Both the position numbers and the translations under genes were made by a program. From Terripilifer sp031921685 (lineage in GTDB: Bacteria > Pseudomonadota > Alphaproteobacteria > Rhizobiales > Beijerinckiaceae), in NCBI RefSeq assembly GCF_031921685.1, contig NZ_JAPDHU010000002.1, positions 620,001-684,000 on the forward strand: a stretch of DNA of 64,000 nucleotides. Direction: 5' to 3'. This document shows, in pieces, positions 1 through 7,376 of this stretch; positions within the stretch are counted from its first letter, which is position 1; each line of letters starts with the position of its first letter. The notes beneath the pieces were generated by a model. The model did not search any database. It saw only the letters and a list, made by a program, of their open reading frames with translations, and was not told the origin of the DNA.

Positions 1-213
1 GTGCCCTTCCGTGGCGGCTTCGTGCCGCCGATGGTACGCCCCGGCTTCGGTCCGGGACCGGGCTACGGGCATCGCCCTGGATTTGGCCCGCGTCCGGGCT
101 ATGGCCCGAGGCCTGGCTATGGAGCCGGCCCGCGTCCCGGCCGCCCCGGCATGGGCGGCCCAGGCCCGCGGCCGAACTTCGGTGGCCCGACCACGCGCCA
201 ACTCGGCCGCTAA
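1..213 (+). CDS. Gly/Pro/Arg-rich low-complexity protein, 3' end
   Basis: The reading frame is open at the left edge and stops at 211-213, so this is probably the C-terminal part of a longer gene; the GTG at position 1 cannot be shown to be its start. The visible 70 residues are almost entirely repeats of the type RPGFGPRPGYGPRPGYG and carry no recognisable enzymatic motif. Such tails occur on secreted or cell-envelope proteins, but no function can be assigned here. A strong intrinsic terminator follows about 20 bases after the stop, which supports this as a real transcribed gene end. Confidence 0.6.
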   Translation: MPFRGGFVPPMVRPGFGPGPGYGHRPGFGPRPGYGPRPGYGAGPRPGRPGMGGPGPRPNFGGPTTRQLGR

Positions 214-233
214 GCGTTTCCAGAAATGAGAGA

Positions 234-270
234 GCCCGTCGCCGATCATCGGCGGCGGGGTTTTTATTTT
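234..270 (+). terminator. Rho-independent terminator
   Basis: GC-rich inverted repeat (CGCCG / CGGCG around an ATCAT loop, with further pairing outside) followed directly by TTTTTATTTTT. It ends transcription of the Gly/Pro-rich gene and, since the next gene converges on it, may also insulate the minus-strand gene that stops at 285. Confidence 0.85.
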
Positions 271-284
271 TGCAAAGATCGTGT

Positions 285-1292
285 TCAGGCTGGCTGAGCC
301 TTCTTATCCGTTGCGAAAAGATTCAAAGATCGTCGAAGCGTTGCGACTAACTCGGATTTGAATTGGTCTGGCTGGTCGATAGACCAAAGAACAGTGGTGC
401 AATGGTTCGTATCAAAGTGCGTCTTGGCTTGGTCAAATTTTGATCGTTCGCACAGATATATCACCGGCTTCCCCAAGCCTTCCGCGTAGCCGGCCTCCCA
501 GTAGGCTCCTGAATTGTCATGCGTCAAATCGACAAGGACAAAGGCAGCATCGCGTATCTGTTGTCGAAGAATGTTATCTATCACGCCAGCGCGAGCAATA
601 TCCCTTAAATCCACTAAGTCGAAATTAATGCCAGTTTGAACTGCGGGCTTCGCGACTTTTGCGATAAAATTATCAAGGACAACATCGCCAAATTTCATTG
701 CGATGAAGCCATATCGCCCAGCAACATGACCACGTAATTCCGCTTGATAACGCGTCCAACCTTCAAGAGTCAGAATGTAAGGATAACGAAAGCGCATCTG
801 TATCGGGTTGTTCGCGTCTGCCAACTGGGTAGTGCCAGCTTTGCGGATAATATTTCCGTCTTCCAACTCTTTTCGGAGTTGTGAAAACATTTGCATGTCA
901 TAGGCTCCGGCACAGGCCATTATTTTTGGGGAATCTATCACGATGGCTTCGCCAGTCTTAGATTGGTAATCACCAATTATGCGAATTAAATTGGTTGCTT
1001 GCTCTAATGGGTTGGGCAGTCGTGCATTGGGCACAAAGCGTTCCATCCATTCTTGAGTCACTATGACGGCGCCATTGCTTCGATCAGCAATACTTAACTG
1101 ATGTGACAGGGTGGCGCGTTGGAAAAGCGACAGCTCTTCGCGACTGGCATTGAAGAAGCTTATTAGAGCGGATCGGGTGATCTCGAAGCGCCCGCAAATC
1201 TCACATTCAAAACCGGAGCGATCTCCAGTTGTCTGATATTCGGAACATCCGGTGCCGTGAGCATTACGACATACTGGACAAACTCCGTTCAT
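285..1292 (-). CDS. Zinc-ribbon protein with nucleoside deoxyribosyltransferase/TIR-like C-terminal domain
   Basis: 335 aa. The N-terminus has a four-cysteine zinc ribbon (C5, C8, C30, C33). The middle (about 55-185) looks helical and may be a winged-helix-type module. The C-terminal 140 residues resemble the nucleoside 2-deoxyribosyltransferase / TIR-like fold: a GFIAMKF strand, then FVLVDLT, then the signature YWEAGYAEGLGKPVIY, whose Glu (about 266) matches the catalytic glutamate of that superfamily. The start at 1292 is preferred because GGGGGAAG lies just upstream; in-frame ATGs at 1304 and 1343 are alternatives. Base composition is clearly lower (three sampled 60-base blocks 38, 40 and 57 percent GC) than in the neighbours, suggesting recent transfer. 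It stands alone, without an obvious operon partner. Relatives of this C-terminal domain include NAD-hydrolysing effectors of phage defence, so a defence role is possible but inferred. Confidence 0.7.
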   Translation of the reverse strand: MNGVCPVCRNAHGTGCSEYQTTGDRSGFECEICGRFEITRSALISFFNASREELSLFQRATLSHQLSIADRSNGAVIVTQEWMERFVPNARLPNPLEQATNLIRIIGDYQSKTGEAIVIDSPKIMACAGAYDMQMFSQLRKELEDGNIIRKAGTTQLADANNPIQMRFRYPYILTLEGWTRYQAELRGHVAGRYGFIAMKFGDVVLDNFIAKVAKPAVQTGINFDLVDLRDIARAGVIDNILRQQIRDAAFVLVDLTHDNSGAYWEAGYAEGLGKPVIYLCERSKFDQAKTHFDTNHCTTVLWSIDQPDQFKSELVATLRRSLNLFATDKKAQPA

Positions 1293-1389
1293 TTCTTCCC
1301 CCATAGCATGTTCATTAAACACTCTGCTGTCCGATAGGAGCATCTATTTGAACGATGGCTCCTGAGCCAGCCTCACTCGCCACGACCAA

Positions 1390-1800
1390 TCACCGCCCCT
1401 TACCGCTCCACGCCTCCCGCTGCGCGAATACACGCGTAACCTCGGCCATGTTTTCCGTGCCCCACGTGCAGAGCGGCACGAGGGCTTCGGACAGGCTGTG
1501 GCCGAGCGGTGTGAGGGCGTAATCGACGCGTGGCGGCACCTCCTTGTAGTCGGTCCGCTTCACGAGATCGTCGGCCTCCAGTTCCTTGAGCTGCTGGATC
1601 AGCATTTTGTCGCTGACATCGCGTATGGCGCGTCGCAGCTCGCCGTAGCGTGTCGGGCCGCCCTGGGCGAGGAAGTACAAGATGAGCGGCTTCCACTTGC
1701 CGGCAATGACCCGCAGGGTGGCGTCGAGGCCGCAGGTGAAGCCGGGCATGGTCGGGCTGCAATTGACGGACGGAGGAGGGGCGGAACGATCTGATGACAT
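1390..1800 (-). CDS. HxlR-family transcriptional regulator
   Basis: 136 aa from the ATG at 1800. It is a compact HxlR winged-helix protein: the recognisable core runs from CGLDATLRVIAGKWKPLI through GPTRYGELRRAI and the recognition helix (SDKMLIQQLKEL) to the wing (EVPPRVDYALTPLGHSL). The single early cysteine before the first helix (C29) is typical of HxlR members that sense electrophiles or oxidants. It is transcribed divergently from the SDR gene at 1885, the usual arrangement for an HxlR regulator and the oxidoreductase it controls. An upstream in-frame ATG at 1854 would place the start inside the shared promoter region and is less likely. Confidence 0.9.
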   Translation of the reverse strand: MSSDRSAPPPSVNCSPTMPGFTCGLDATLRVIAGKWKPLILYFLAQGGPTRYGELRRAIRDVSDKMLIQQLKELEADDLVKRTDYKEVPPRVDYALTPLGHSLSEALVPLCTWGTENMAEVTRVFAQREAWSGKGR

Positions 1801-1808
1801 TTCTGGGC

Positions 1809-1841
1809 ACTTACCAAAAGGTGCATACTTGTCGATAAGTG
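1809..1841. promoter_or_regulatory. Candidate HxlR operator in divergent promoter
   Basis: Between the HxlR gene and the SDR gene lies an AT-richer patch with CACTTA (1809-1814) and its inverse TAAGTG (1836-1841), plus a shorter ACTT-N6-AAGT at 1827-1840. The position is right for an operator controlling both genes. The assignment rests on symmetry and position only. Confidence 0.35.
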
Positions 1842-1884
1842 GGTAGCCCGCCACGTGAGTGCAACCTCAATGAAGGAGCACGTC

Positions 1885-2619
1885 ATGAGCAGGCTAAAAG
1901 GTAAAACAGCGGTGGTGACCGGCGGCGGCAGCGGCATCGGATTGGGCGCCGCCAAACGGTTCGTCGAGGAAGGTGCGTTCGTCTATCTTTTCGGACGGCG
2001 ACAGGAGGCGCTCGATGCCGCCGTGGCGCAGCTCGGTCCCTCGGCGCGCGCCGTACGTGGATCGGTAACCGATCTCGCCGACCTCGATCGGCTGTATGCG
2101 ACGGTGAAGGCCGAACGCGGCAAGCTCGACATCGTGTTTGCCAATGCTGGAACCGGATCGTTCGCACGGCTCGGCGAGATCACGACCGAACATTACGATC
2201 AGATCTTCGACATCAACGTAAAAGGCTTGGTGTTCACGGTGCAGAAGGCTTTGCCGCTGATGACGGCGGGATCGTCGATCATCCTCACCGGCTCGAGTGC
2301 TGGTGTGATGGGGACGCCGCAGTTCAGCATCTACAGCGCGACGAAGGCGGCGATCCGCAATCTGGCGCGCAGTTGGGCGCTCGATCTGCGCGAGACCGGC
2401 ATCCGCATCAACGTGCTGTCGCCGGGGCCGATCAAGACCGAGCTGGCGCTCGAAGTGCTGGGCGAGGAGGGCATGGATGCGCTCGGCGCCACAACGCCGC
2501 TCGGGCGCGAGGGCGATCCGAAGGAGACGGGCGCGGTGGCGGCATTCCTCGCCTCGTCCGACAGCAGCTTCATGACCGGCGGCGAGGTTTTCGTCGACGG
2601 CGGCCTGGCGCAGGTCTGA
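1885..2619 (+). CDS. SDR-family NAD(P)-dependent oxidoreductase
   Basis: 244 aa. A classical short-chain dehydrogenase: TGGGSGIG coenzyme-binding loop at residues 12-19, NAG motif (FANAG) near residue 86, catalytic Ser in TGSSAG and the YSATK motif (YxxxK) around 145-150, and a terminal GGEVFVDGG common to FabG-like members. The start at 1885 is chosen because AAGGAG (1873-1878) lies six bases before it; in-frame ATGs at 1855 and 1870 lack this. It is divergent from an HxlR regulator, suggesting induction by an electrophile or quinone-like compound. The substrate cannot be read from sequence. Confidence 0.92.
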   Translation: MSRLKGKTAVVTGGGSGIGLGAAKRFVEEGAFVYLFGRRQEALDAAVAQLGPSARAVRGSVTDLADLDRLYATVKAERGKLDIVFANAGTGSFARLGEITTEHYDQIFDINVKGLVFTVQKALPLMTAGSSIILTGSSAGVMGTPQFSIYSATKAAIRNLARSWALDLRETGIRINVLSPGPIKTELALEVLGEEGMDALGATTPLGREGDPKETGAVAAFLASSDSSFMTGGEVFVDGGLAQV

Positions 2620-2733
2620 GGTTCAGCGCGAGGGCTTCGGTGTCGCGATCGAAGCCCTCGATGCGCCACGGCGAACACGCTGCTTCCCGTGAGAGAACAG
2701 TCGGCTTGGCGCGCTTTATCTTAGGAAAAAAGC

Positions 2734-2809
2734 TGGCTCCCCGAGCTGGACTCGAACCAGCGACCATTCGATTAACAGTCGAATGCTCTACCAACTGAGC
2801 TATCGGGGA
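2734..2809 (-). tRNA. tRNA-Asn(GTT), CCA encoded
   Basis: Reading the minus strand gives a full cloverleaf. The acceptor stem is TCCCCGA/TCGGGGA, followed by a G discriminator and genomically encoded CCA (complement of 2734-2736). There is a D arm with AGCTCAGTTGGTAGAGC, an anticodon arm with loop CTGTTAA (anticodon GTT), and a T arm with GGTTCGAGTCC. Length 76 nt. Confidence 0.97.
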
Positions 2810-3038
2810 TCAGGTCCCTGCGGACGCCGCTGCGTATAGCAAGGCGCGCGCGAAATGCAAATGCAAATCGGTGCGCAAGATGGGGATTATCCAAATTCAT
2901 GTGTCGATTGAATGTCCTCGCCCGTGAACAATCGGGATTTGCCGGCAGATTGCGGAAGAAATTGCCATAAAGCCTTGCCGTGGCACCGAATCCTTTGCTA
3001 AGAGCGCGGCTCCGGCGCGGCCTTTGGGTCCCGGGTGA

Positions 3039-3112
3039 GGCCTCGTGGCGGAGTGGCTACGCAGAGGACTGCAAATCCTTGTACGGGGGTTCGATTCCCT
3101 CCGAGGCCTCCA
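3039..3112 (+). tRNA. tRNA-Cys(GCA), CCA encoded
   Basis: 74-nt cloverleaf: acceptor stem GGCCTCG/CGAGGCC, discriminator T, encoded CCA (3110-3112), anticodon loop CTGCAAA with anticodon GCA at 3071-3073, and T loop GTTCGATTCC. No integrase or att-like duplication is visible beside it. Confidence 0.97.
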
Positions 3113-3161
3113 AACTCTCAATGTCTTGATTTATAATAGATTTTTTGCGACTCACGCCGCA

Positions 3162-3200
3162 AATGTCGCCACCGTCCGGCTCACGCCGGGCGGCGACATT
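3162..3200 (-). terminator. Hairpin terminator of the 3219-3647 gene
   Basis: Perfect 9-bp inverted repeat AATGTCGCC (3162-3170) / GGCGACATT (3192-3200) with an inner GGC/GCC stem. On the minus strand it is followed after some 15 bases by AAAAAA rather than T, so termination may rely on the long stem; on the plus strand it lies downstream of tRNA-Cys. Confidence 0.5.
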
Positions 3201-3218
3201 GATTGAGTCGTCAGCCAG

Positions 3219-3647
3219 CTAGAACAGGCTGTCGAGCGTTTCGCGGGCCGGCGCCACTTCTGGTTGCTTGGCGGGGCTCGCTTCCGGCTGATCCGTAACC
3301 GGCAGTTGCAGCACCGTGGCGAATTGTCCGGAACGCAGTTCCGTGACGAGGACGATCTGTCCGTCCGACAGTTCGAGCGCGTCATGGTGGCAATTCGGCT
3401 GTTCCATATTCACCTGGCGGAATCTCGCCGAGGCGCTGCCCGTTTTTTTCGTCGAGAAGAGCCCGCGCTCGAACTCGACATTTTTATCGAAGGCGATTTC
3501 AGTCCCTGGCAGCAGGCATACCGCTGTTTCGGGATCGCCGACGGCGGCAAAACCGCGGGTTGTGGTGTTGGGGAAGCGCGTTGACGTCAACCGCTCGCCG
3601 ACCTTGGCCGGACGAGACGCAACAGAATGCAGGCTATAATCGCACAT
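3219..3647 (-). CDS. Conserved hypothetical protein (MCDYSL-type)
   Basis: 142 aa. The protein begins MCDYSLHSVASRPAKVGE, a start I associate with a small family of uncharacterised alphaproteobacterial proteins. It has no signal peptide or membrane segment. The core is predicted beta-rich (RGFAAVGDPETAVCLLPGTEIAF), with a Glu/Pro/Ala-rich tail (about 110-142). AAAGGAG lies eight bases before the ATG at 3647, so this start is favoured over an in-frame ATG at 3701. It stands as a single gene between tRNA-Cys and the efflux pump. No function is assigned. Confidence 0.75.
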   Translation of the reverse strand: MCDYSLHSVASRPAKVGERLTSTRFPNTTTRGFAAVGDPETAVCLLPGTEIAFDKNVEFERGLFSTKKTGSASARFRQVNMEQPNCHHDALELSDGQIVLVTELRSGQFATVLQLPVTDQPEASPAKQPEVAPARETLDSLF

Positions 3648-3783
3648 GAGATCATCTCCTTTGTAAAAGCTAAAACAGCCCCCCAGGAGACTCGCACACA
3701 CACTGGCGATGGAATGAAGGTAGCAAGCAATTGCGCGCCAAATGCGGCGGTCCGATTGTTTCGCTAACCGTCTGTCACGATTC

Positions 3784-5181
3784 TCATTCGCCCGGCTGAG
3801 GTTCAGCCAGCGTGCGCGCCTGGCCGATGGCCGCCAGGATGAGGGCAGCGAGCATCAAGACTGCCGCCACCGCGAAGGTGGCGCCAAGCCCCGTGGCCGC
3901 CGCCGCCGGACCGCTTGCCAGACGGCCGAGCCCACTGGAGGCGAAGGCGAAGATCGCGCCCATCACGGAGGCGCCGGTGACGAGCCCGAGATTGCGCGAC
4001 AGGCTGAGCATGCCGGAAACAACGCCGCGCTGATCGGGCTGAATCTCTGCCATGACGGCGGTGTTGTTGGCCGTCTGAAACAATGCATAGCCCAGGGTGC
4101 AGACGACGAGCGGCGCGACATAGCCCGGGATGCCGAAGCGCGCCGGCAGCATGGCCAGCAGCAGGCAGCCGATCGTCAAGCCACTGAGGCCGACGACGGT
4201 CATGCGCGCCGCGCCGAAACGATCGGCGATGCGGCCGGCGGGCACGCCGGTCAGCGCCGCGGTGAGCGGACCAATCGACATCACCGCACCGACATGGGCC
4301 GTATCGAGCCCCAACCCTTGAGAGAGATAGAACGGTCCGACGATGAAGGTCGCCATGATCACCGTCGAGACGAGCGCGCTCATGATGAGGCCGCTCCGCA
4401 AGGCCGGGTCGGCGAGGAGCGGCAGGCGGATGAGCGGCGAGGGCACGCGCGCTTCAACGTAAATGAACAGGGCGGTGCCGATCGCGAAGGCCAAGAGGAG
4501 CGCCAGATTGATGAAGCCGAACTGGCCGTGGCCGATCGTCATCGCCAGCGCATAGGCAGCGAGCGCCATGGCCAGGAACGCGGTGCCCGCCAGATCGAAA
4601 CCGGGCCGGGAGCCTTTCGCCTGGGGGCGATCCAGAGGCAGGTAGCGATAGGCGAGGCCGAAGGCCAGCAGGCCCAGCGGCGCATTGATGAGGAAGATGG
4701 CGGGCCAGCCGAAGGCGGCGATCAAAACGCCGCCAAGGGAAGGGCCAAGCGCCGTACCGACCGCCGACATGGTGCCGAGCAGACCCATGGCGCTGCCGGT
4801 GCGCTCCTTCGGCACCGTCTCGCCGACGAAGGCCATGGTGAGCGCCATCATCACGGATGCGCCAAGCCCCTGCAGCGCCCGCGCGCCGATCAGCCAGCCG
4901 AGCGTCGGCGCGATGCCGGAGAGGATCGAGGCCGTCGTGAACAGGACAAGGCCGCCGAGCAGCAGGCGCCGCCGGCCGATCAGATCGCCGAGGCGGCCGA
5001 CACTGACGATCAGACTGGTGATGGCCAGCAGATAGGCGAGCACGATCCACTGCACCGCCTGAAACGGCGCATCGAAAACATGCGCCAGGGTCGGCAGCCC
5101 GACATTGGCGATGCTGATGCCCAGCGACGACAGCAGCATGGAAAGCGACAGGGCGGCGAGCGCGGGGCGAGGGGATGGCAT
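3784..5181 (-). CDS. MFS multidrug efflux transporter, DHA2 (14-TM) type
   Basis: 465 aa with about 14 hydrophobic segments, the size and pattern of the EmrB/QacA drug:H+ antiporters. Motif A is visible between TM2 and TM3 (GRLGDLIGRRRLLLGG), and the antiporter motif C is in TM5 (GLLGTMSAVGTALGPSLGG). It is expected in the inner membrane, exporting hydrophobic or cationic compounds at the expense of the proton gradient. No membrane-fusion partner is encoded nearby. It is divergent from a LysR gene starting at 5310, which probably controls it. The substrate is unknown. Confidence 0.92.
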   Translation of the reverse strand: MPSPRPALAALSLSMLLSSLGISIANVGLPTLAHVFDAPFQAVQWIVLAYLLAITSLIVSVGRLGDLIGRRRLLLGGLVLFTTASILSGIAPTLGWLIGARALQGLGASVMMALTMAFVGETVPKERTGSAMGLLGTMSAVGTALGPSLGGVLIAAFGWPAIFLINAPLGLLAFGLAYRYLPLDRPQAKGSRPGFDLAGTAFLAMALAAYALAMTIGHGQFGFINLALLLAFAIGTALFIYVEARVPSPLIRLPLLADPALRSGLIMSALVSTVIMATFIVGPFYLSQGLGLDTAHVGAVMSIGPLTAALTGVPAGRIADRFGAARMTVVGLSGLTIGCLLLAMLPARFGIPGYVAPLVVCTLGYALFQTANNTAVMAEIQPDQRGVVSGMLSLSRNLGLVTGASVMGAIFAFASSGLGRLASGPAAAATGLGATFAVAAVLMLAALILAAIGQARTLAEPQPGE

Positions 5182-5251
5182 GACAGAGGCCTTTCCGGCG
5201 CCTGCGGTGGCGCCTGCCTCCCCACCTAGTCCGCGCCATGATATGGCGGAA

Positions 5252-5281
5252 GACGCATCATTTGCACTTTATTCGTGCGTC
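5252..5281. promoter_or_regulatory. Candidate LysR operator between efflux gene and LysR gene
   Basis: GACGCA (5252-5257) and TGCGTC (5276-5281) form an inverted repeat. Nested inside is GCAC-N7-GTGC (5264-5278). The element lies in the AT-richest part of the 128-bp divergent intergenic region, where a LysR protein would be expected to bind. Confidence 0.45.
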
Positions 5282-5309
5282 TGACGCCATGTCTCGATAG
5301 ACTTGGCTC

Positions 5310-6266
5310 ATGTCGCGGCCCGATCTCAATCTCCTTGTCACCCTGGACGTGCTCCTCGCCGAGGGCAGCGTGGCGCGCGCCGCGCGAAAACTGCGGCTGA
5401 GCCCATCGGCGATGAGCCGGGCCTTGGCGCGGTTGCGCGAAACCACCGGTGACCCGCTGCTGGTGCGGGCCGGGCGCGGCCTCGTGCCGACGCCGCGCGC
5501 GGCGGAACTGCGCGAACGGGTCCGCCATCTCGTCGAGGACGGGGAGGCGGTTTTGCGCCCCACCGAGCAGCTTGATCTTCGTAAGCTGGAACGCACCTTC
5601 ACCTTGCGCAGCCGGGACGGCTTCGTCGAAACCTTCGGGCCGGCGCTGTTGGCGCACATCGCCCGCGAAGCCCCCGGCGTGCGGCTCTATTTCCTGCCCA
5701 AGCCCGACAAGGACAGCACGCCCCTGCGCGAAGGTACGGTCGATCTGGAAATCGGTGTCGTTGGCGACTCGATGGGGCCGGAAGTGCGCGCACAGGCTTT
5801 GTTCCGTGACCGCTTCATCGGCGTCGTGCGCGCCGGCCATCCGTTGAGCAAAGGCAAGATGACGGCCGCCCGCTATGCGGCAGGCCAGCATATCGCCGTG
5901 TCGCGCCGGCGGCTGAACAAGGGACCGATCGACGAAGCGCTGCAACGGCTCGGGCTTGAACGGTCGATCGCGACATTCGTCGGCAGCTTTCCCGCGGCGC
6001 TGGTGTTGGCGCGGGCGAGCGATCTGATCGCCACCGTGCCCAAGCGACAGACCGCTTATCTCAGTGACGGCATGTATGAGTTCGCGCTGCCCTTCGATCA
6101 GCCGGAGTTGGATATCTCTTTGCTCTGGCATCCACGGCTCGATGCCGATCCGGCTCATCGCTGGCTGCGCGGTTGCGTGCGGGACGTGTGCGCGGAGAGA
6201 ATGGCTCACCGTCAACCAGAATCTCCACGTGAAGTCCGCCGGCCAAGCCGTGGATTCGATTCATGA
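5310..6266 (+). CDS. LysR-family transcriptional regulator
   Basis: 318 aa. The N-terminal helix-turn-helix (about 1-65) shows the usual LysR core (LLAEGSVARAARKLRLSPSAMSRAL). The remainder is the periplasmic-binding-protein-like effector domain, with a clear second lobe (RDRFIGVVRAGHPLSKG). It is divergent from the DHA2 efflux gene, which is the most likely target. The C-terminus (PREVRRPSRGFDS) is an extra, basic tail beyond the normal fold. Confidence 0.93.
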   Translation: MSRPDLNLLVTLDVLLAEGSVARAARKLRLSPSAMSRALARLRETTGDPLLVRAGRGLVPTPRAAELRERVRHLVEDGEAVLRPTEQLDLRKLERTFTLRSRDGFVETFGPALLAHIAREAPGVRLYFLPKPDKDSTPLREGTVDLEIGVVGDSMGPEVRAQALFRDRFIGVVRAGHPLSKGKMTAARYAAGQHIAVSRRRLNKGPIDEALQRLGLERSIATFVGSFPAALVLARASDLIATVPKRQTAYLSDGMYEFALPFDQPELDISLLWHPRLDADPAHRWLRGCVRDVCAERMAHRQPESPREVRRPSRGFDS

Positions 6267-6305
6267 TTGTTGTGGCGACCGCATGGGGTGCGCTCGCTAA
6301 ACAGG

Positions 6306-6327
6306 AGGGGAGCCCGAAGGCTCCCCT
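6306..6327 (-). terminator. UUCG-capped hairpin between convergent genes
   Basis: Perfect 9-bp inverted repeat AGGGGAGCC / GGCTCCCCT. Read on the minus strand the loop is TTCG closed by C-G, an exceptionally stable tetraloop. It lies 45 bases past the stop of the PsiF-like gene and 40 past the LysR stop, so it can serve both. No strong T-tract follows. Confidence 0.6.
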
Positions 6328-6371
6328 TGTGTCATCTCTCGAAGGCGTATCGCTCAACGAGCTGCGCTGCC

Positions 6372-6653
6372 TCACGTCATGTTTTTCTTGCAGGCCTCAC
6401 GGAATTGATGGCGCTTCTTGCCGTGCAGACCTTGCGCATCGGCTTGCTTGGAACAGTCTGCCGATTTTGCTCTCTTCTCCGAAGCCGTCGCCGGTTTGGC
6501 GCGGGTGTTGTTCATGGGCGCTGCGGGCTGGGCCGAGGGCGGTGCTGCGGCGGCCGGCGGTGTTGGCGCTGGTGCCGCTGGCGTTGTCTGGGCGAAAACG
6601 GGGGCGGAGAACAAGACCGCGAGGGCGGAAGCGGTGAGAAGTATCTTTTTCAT
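6372..6653 (-). CDS. PsiF-repeat secreted protein
   Basis: 93 aa. A cleavable signal peptide (MKKILLTASALAVLFSAPVFA, cut after VFA) is followed by an Ala/Pro linker of about 25 residues and one PsiF-type repeat at the C-terminus: two cysteines framing CSKQADAQGLHGKKRHQF and REACKK. PsiF repeats are known from phosphate-starvation-inducible periplasmic proteins, whose biochemical role is unknown. GAGG lies eight bases before the ATG. Confidence 0.85.
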   Translation of the reverse strand: MKKILLTASALAVLFSAPVFAQTTPAAPAPTPPAAAAPPSAQPAAPMNNTRAKPATASEKRAKSADCSKQADAQGLHGKKRHQFREACKKNMT

Positions 6654-7005
6654 GGAAGAACCTCACTCCCAGCGACATGCTGGCGAGCCATCCAACGCCC
6701 GCCAACCTGAATGCCTGATGACTGGCAGTCTTCTTCAGCGACGCGGTTCGTAATGCGATTTTGTCAGAGAAGACGAAGAGCGATTCGATCTAAGAACGAC
6801 AGATCGCAACGCGCTCCAAATCGCGACGTGATCAACGCGATATCATCGAGATCAAAGAAAGATCGGCAACTCTCTTATATCACGCGGTAAAATCCGCCGG
6901 CACCTCTGCCGCATTTTGTCCCGGTTTTGCCCCAGTCTCGCCCTCCGCCGCTGGCATGGTCTGAATCCGGCGCACCCGCGCGCCTTTTTGCGGAGGTTGC
7001 ACCAT
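6654..7005. other. Intergenic region without recognised gene
   Basis: About 350 bases between two divergent small secreted-protein genes. The middle (6750-6870) is AT-richer, with several GATC/GATCG-containing words, and probably holds both promoters. No convincing coding frame, hairpin or RNA motif was seen. Confidence 0.5.
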
Positions 7006-7308
7006 ATGCGTTTCACCCCCATTTTCGGCATCGTTGGCCTCGCGGCGACGGCTGCCGTTGTTCTGGCCGCCAATGTGATCCAGCCGCCCGTGTCGGACGG
7101 GATCAAGGTCAACGTCACGCCGACGCGCCAGGGCGAGATCGTCAGCGCAATTCGCCAGAATGGCTATCGTTGTGACAGTCTGGTCGAGACCCGCATGCTG
7201 CGCTCGAGTGGCGACAGCAATGAACTGGTCGCGCGCTGCGATGGCGATCTGCGCTATCAGGTGACGGCGCGCGCCGACACCATCTCCTCCGTCTCAGCTT
7301 GGGATTAA
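7006..7308 (+). CDS. Small exported hypothetical protein
   Basis: 100 aa from the ATG at 7006, with CGGAGG eight bases upstream. The N-terminus is a signal sequence or membrane anchor (residues 1-22, ending VVLAAN). The mature part has two cysteines (YRCDSL and ARCDGDLRYQV) that could form a disulfide. It ends in SAWD. No family is recognised. A dispersed palindromic repeat follows the stop immediately. Confidence 0.7.
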   Translation: MRFTPIFGIVGLAATAAVVLAANVIQPPVSDGIKVNVTPTRQGEIVSAIRQNGYRCDSLVETRMLRSSGDSNELVARCDGDLRYQVTARADTISSVSAWD

Positions 7309-7315
7309 GTTTCAT

Positions 7316-7373
7316 AACGTTTTCGAGCGAAGTGGACACCGGTTCGCGTGAAGAAAACGCGTCAAAATAAAAG
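7316..7373. repeat. Dispersed palindromic repeat, copy 1
   Basis: A roughly 55-base unit beginning AACGTTTTCGAGCGAAGTGG and ending CGCGTCAAAATAAAAG. It is closely matched by a second copy at 43409-43465. CGTTTTC near one end and GAAAACG near the other make it an imperfect palindrome. It sits exactly between the stops of two convergent genes. Confidence 0.75.
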
Positions 7374-7376
7374 TCT

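Noticed and set aside
2734..3112. Integration site at the tRNA-Asn / tRNA-Cys pair
   Set aside because: No integrase gene and no second copy of a tRNA 3' end was seen nearby.
3742..5229. 495-residue open frame opposite the DHA2 efflux gene
   Set aside because: It is the antisense of a clear MFS protein; its composition (Arg/Gln/Glu-rich repeats) is that of a high-GC shadow frame and it has no family motif.
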